From positions 1-32,925 of IMG/VR virus record IMGVR_UViG_3300042563_001835: a stretch of 32,925 bases of DNA. One strand, written 5' to 3'. The notes under the pieces were generated by a model. It was not told the origin of the DNA, ran no database searches, and saw nothing but the letters and a program-made list of their open reading frames with translations. Source of the DNA: a virus. Made by a program: the position numbers and the translations under genes. Below are positions 32,614-32,925 of the stretch, one piece after another. The stretch's first letter is position 1. Each line of letters starts with the position of its first letter.

Positions 32614-32925
32614 TTAAAATTGTGGGATTTCCTCAATCAACACAGTTCTAGACAAATCTTCAATAAATACATCACATCTGTCTTTCATCCAGATTTCGTA
32701 TCCTGGGAATTTGTTAGCAGAGCTCATACCTTGAGATTTAGCAAAACCTAAGTGGTGACGAGTACCATCAATATAACCCCATGTCATAGAAGGAGCACCT
32801 TTCATACGTACTTCTCTAATGTTGTTTACCATAGATCCATCAGACATTGGAGAAACATCAAACACCATAAATACTGGAGTAGATTTTTTGTTTTGTCCAA
32901 ACTCTAAGTTAGTTTGTGGTAAATC
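32614..32925 (-). CDS. Probable major capsid protein, C-terminal 103 residues (start beyond window)
   Basis: The frame is open to the right edge (DLPQTNLEFGQNKKSTPVFM, then the piece from MVFDVSPMSDGS) and ends LSRTVLIEEIPQF. The segment VNNIREVRMKGAPSMTWGYI, then the closing PGYEIWMKDRCDVFIEDL, is beta-rich like the end of an HK97-fold capsid protein. It sits upstream of a terminator, the tRNA and the neck genes, which fits the capsid position in crAss-like genomes. The diagnostic N-terminal and central parts are outside the window, so identity is probable only. Confidence 0.55.
   Translation of the reverse strand, partial: DLPQTNLEFGQNKKSTPVFMVFDVSPMSDGSMVNNIREVRMKGAPSMTWGYIDGTRHHLGFAKSQGMSSANKFPGYEIWMKDRCDVFIEDLSRTVLIEEIPQF

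Noticed and set aside
32356-32751. Plus-strand 131-codon frame across the tRNA and terminator
   Set aside because: It covers the tRNA, the structured RNA and the antisense of the capsid gene end and has no independent coding support.

Overview
The window looks like the late (virion) half of a crAss-like phage, order Crassvirales, infecting a member of the Bacteroidota. The base composition is strongly AT-rich. All convincing genes lie on the minus strand, mostly 0-30 bases apart. Start codons sit behind A/T-rich leaders without Shine-Dalgarno sequences. One intergenic region carries a good Bacteroidota-type promoter (TTTG, 20 bases, TAnnTTTG). The proteins match crAss-like virion parts in order and motif: a capsid-type C-terminus, neck ring proteins, a very large muzzle protein, and long ejected 'cargo' proteins. 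These identifications come from my recall of the families; no database search was run.

Layout in the direction of transcription (right to left): (1) 32925-32614, the C-terminal end of the probable major capsid protein, followed by a terminator; (2) 32504-32370, a folded RNA segment and a tRNA-Met with initiator-like features; (3) 32336-29322, a conserved capsid-region protein, a ring-type protein and an abundant-looking structural protein with a Thr/Ser tail, followed by a strong hairpin; (4) 29229-23610, a tail-fibre and adhesin block with a small Cys-rich protein, a FISUMP-type adhesin, a phage-collar fibre, a jelly-roll adhesin and three short fibre-like proteins, closed by a terminator; (5) 23438-9397, a metallophosphoesterase, two further ring-type proteins flanking a small conserved protein, the muzzle in two reading frames (2001 aa + 288 aa), a zinc-ribbon protein and a 982-aa cargo-type protein; (6) 9285 to beyond base 1, an 857-aa cargo-type protein and a giant protein with two HExxH zincin-like motifs that runs off the left edge.

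The most interesting region is the receptor-binding and tail block. Thr- or Thr/Ser-rich linkers with simple-repeat DNA join a small set of recurring domains. One of these modules, plus long Thr linkers, has entered the muzzle. The muzzle then stops at CUU-UAA at the end of a Thr tract, and its conserved C-terminal part continues in the +1 frame. This could be a true gene split or a programmed +1 frameshift. Other points worth checking are the initiator-like tRNA, the structured RNA beside it, and hairpins whose G-U pairs show that the minus-strand RNA is the folded form.

No CRISPR array, insertion sequence, integrase, reverse transcriptase or convincing plus-strand gene was seen. No gene-free stretch exceeds 300 bases; the longest, 32337-32613, holds the tRNA, the folded RNA, a GC-rich hairpin and a terminator.
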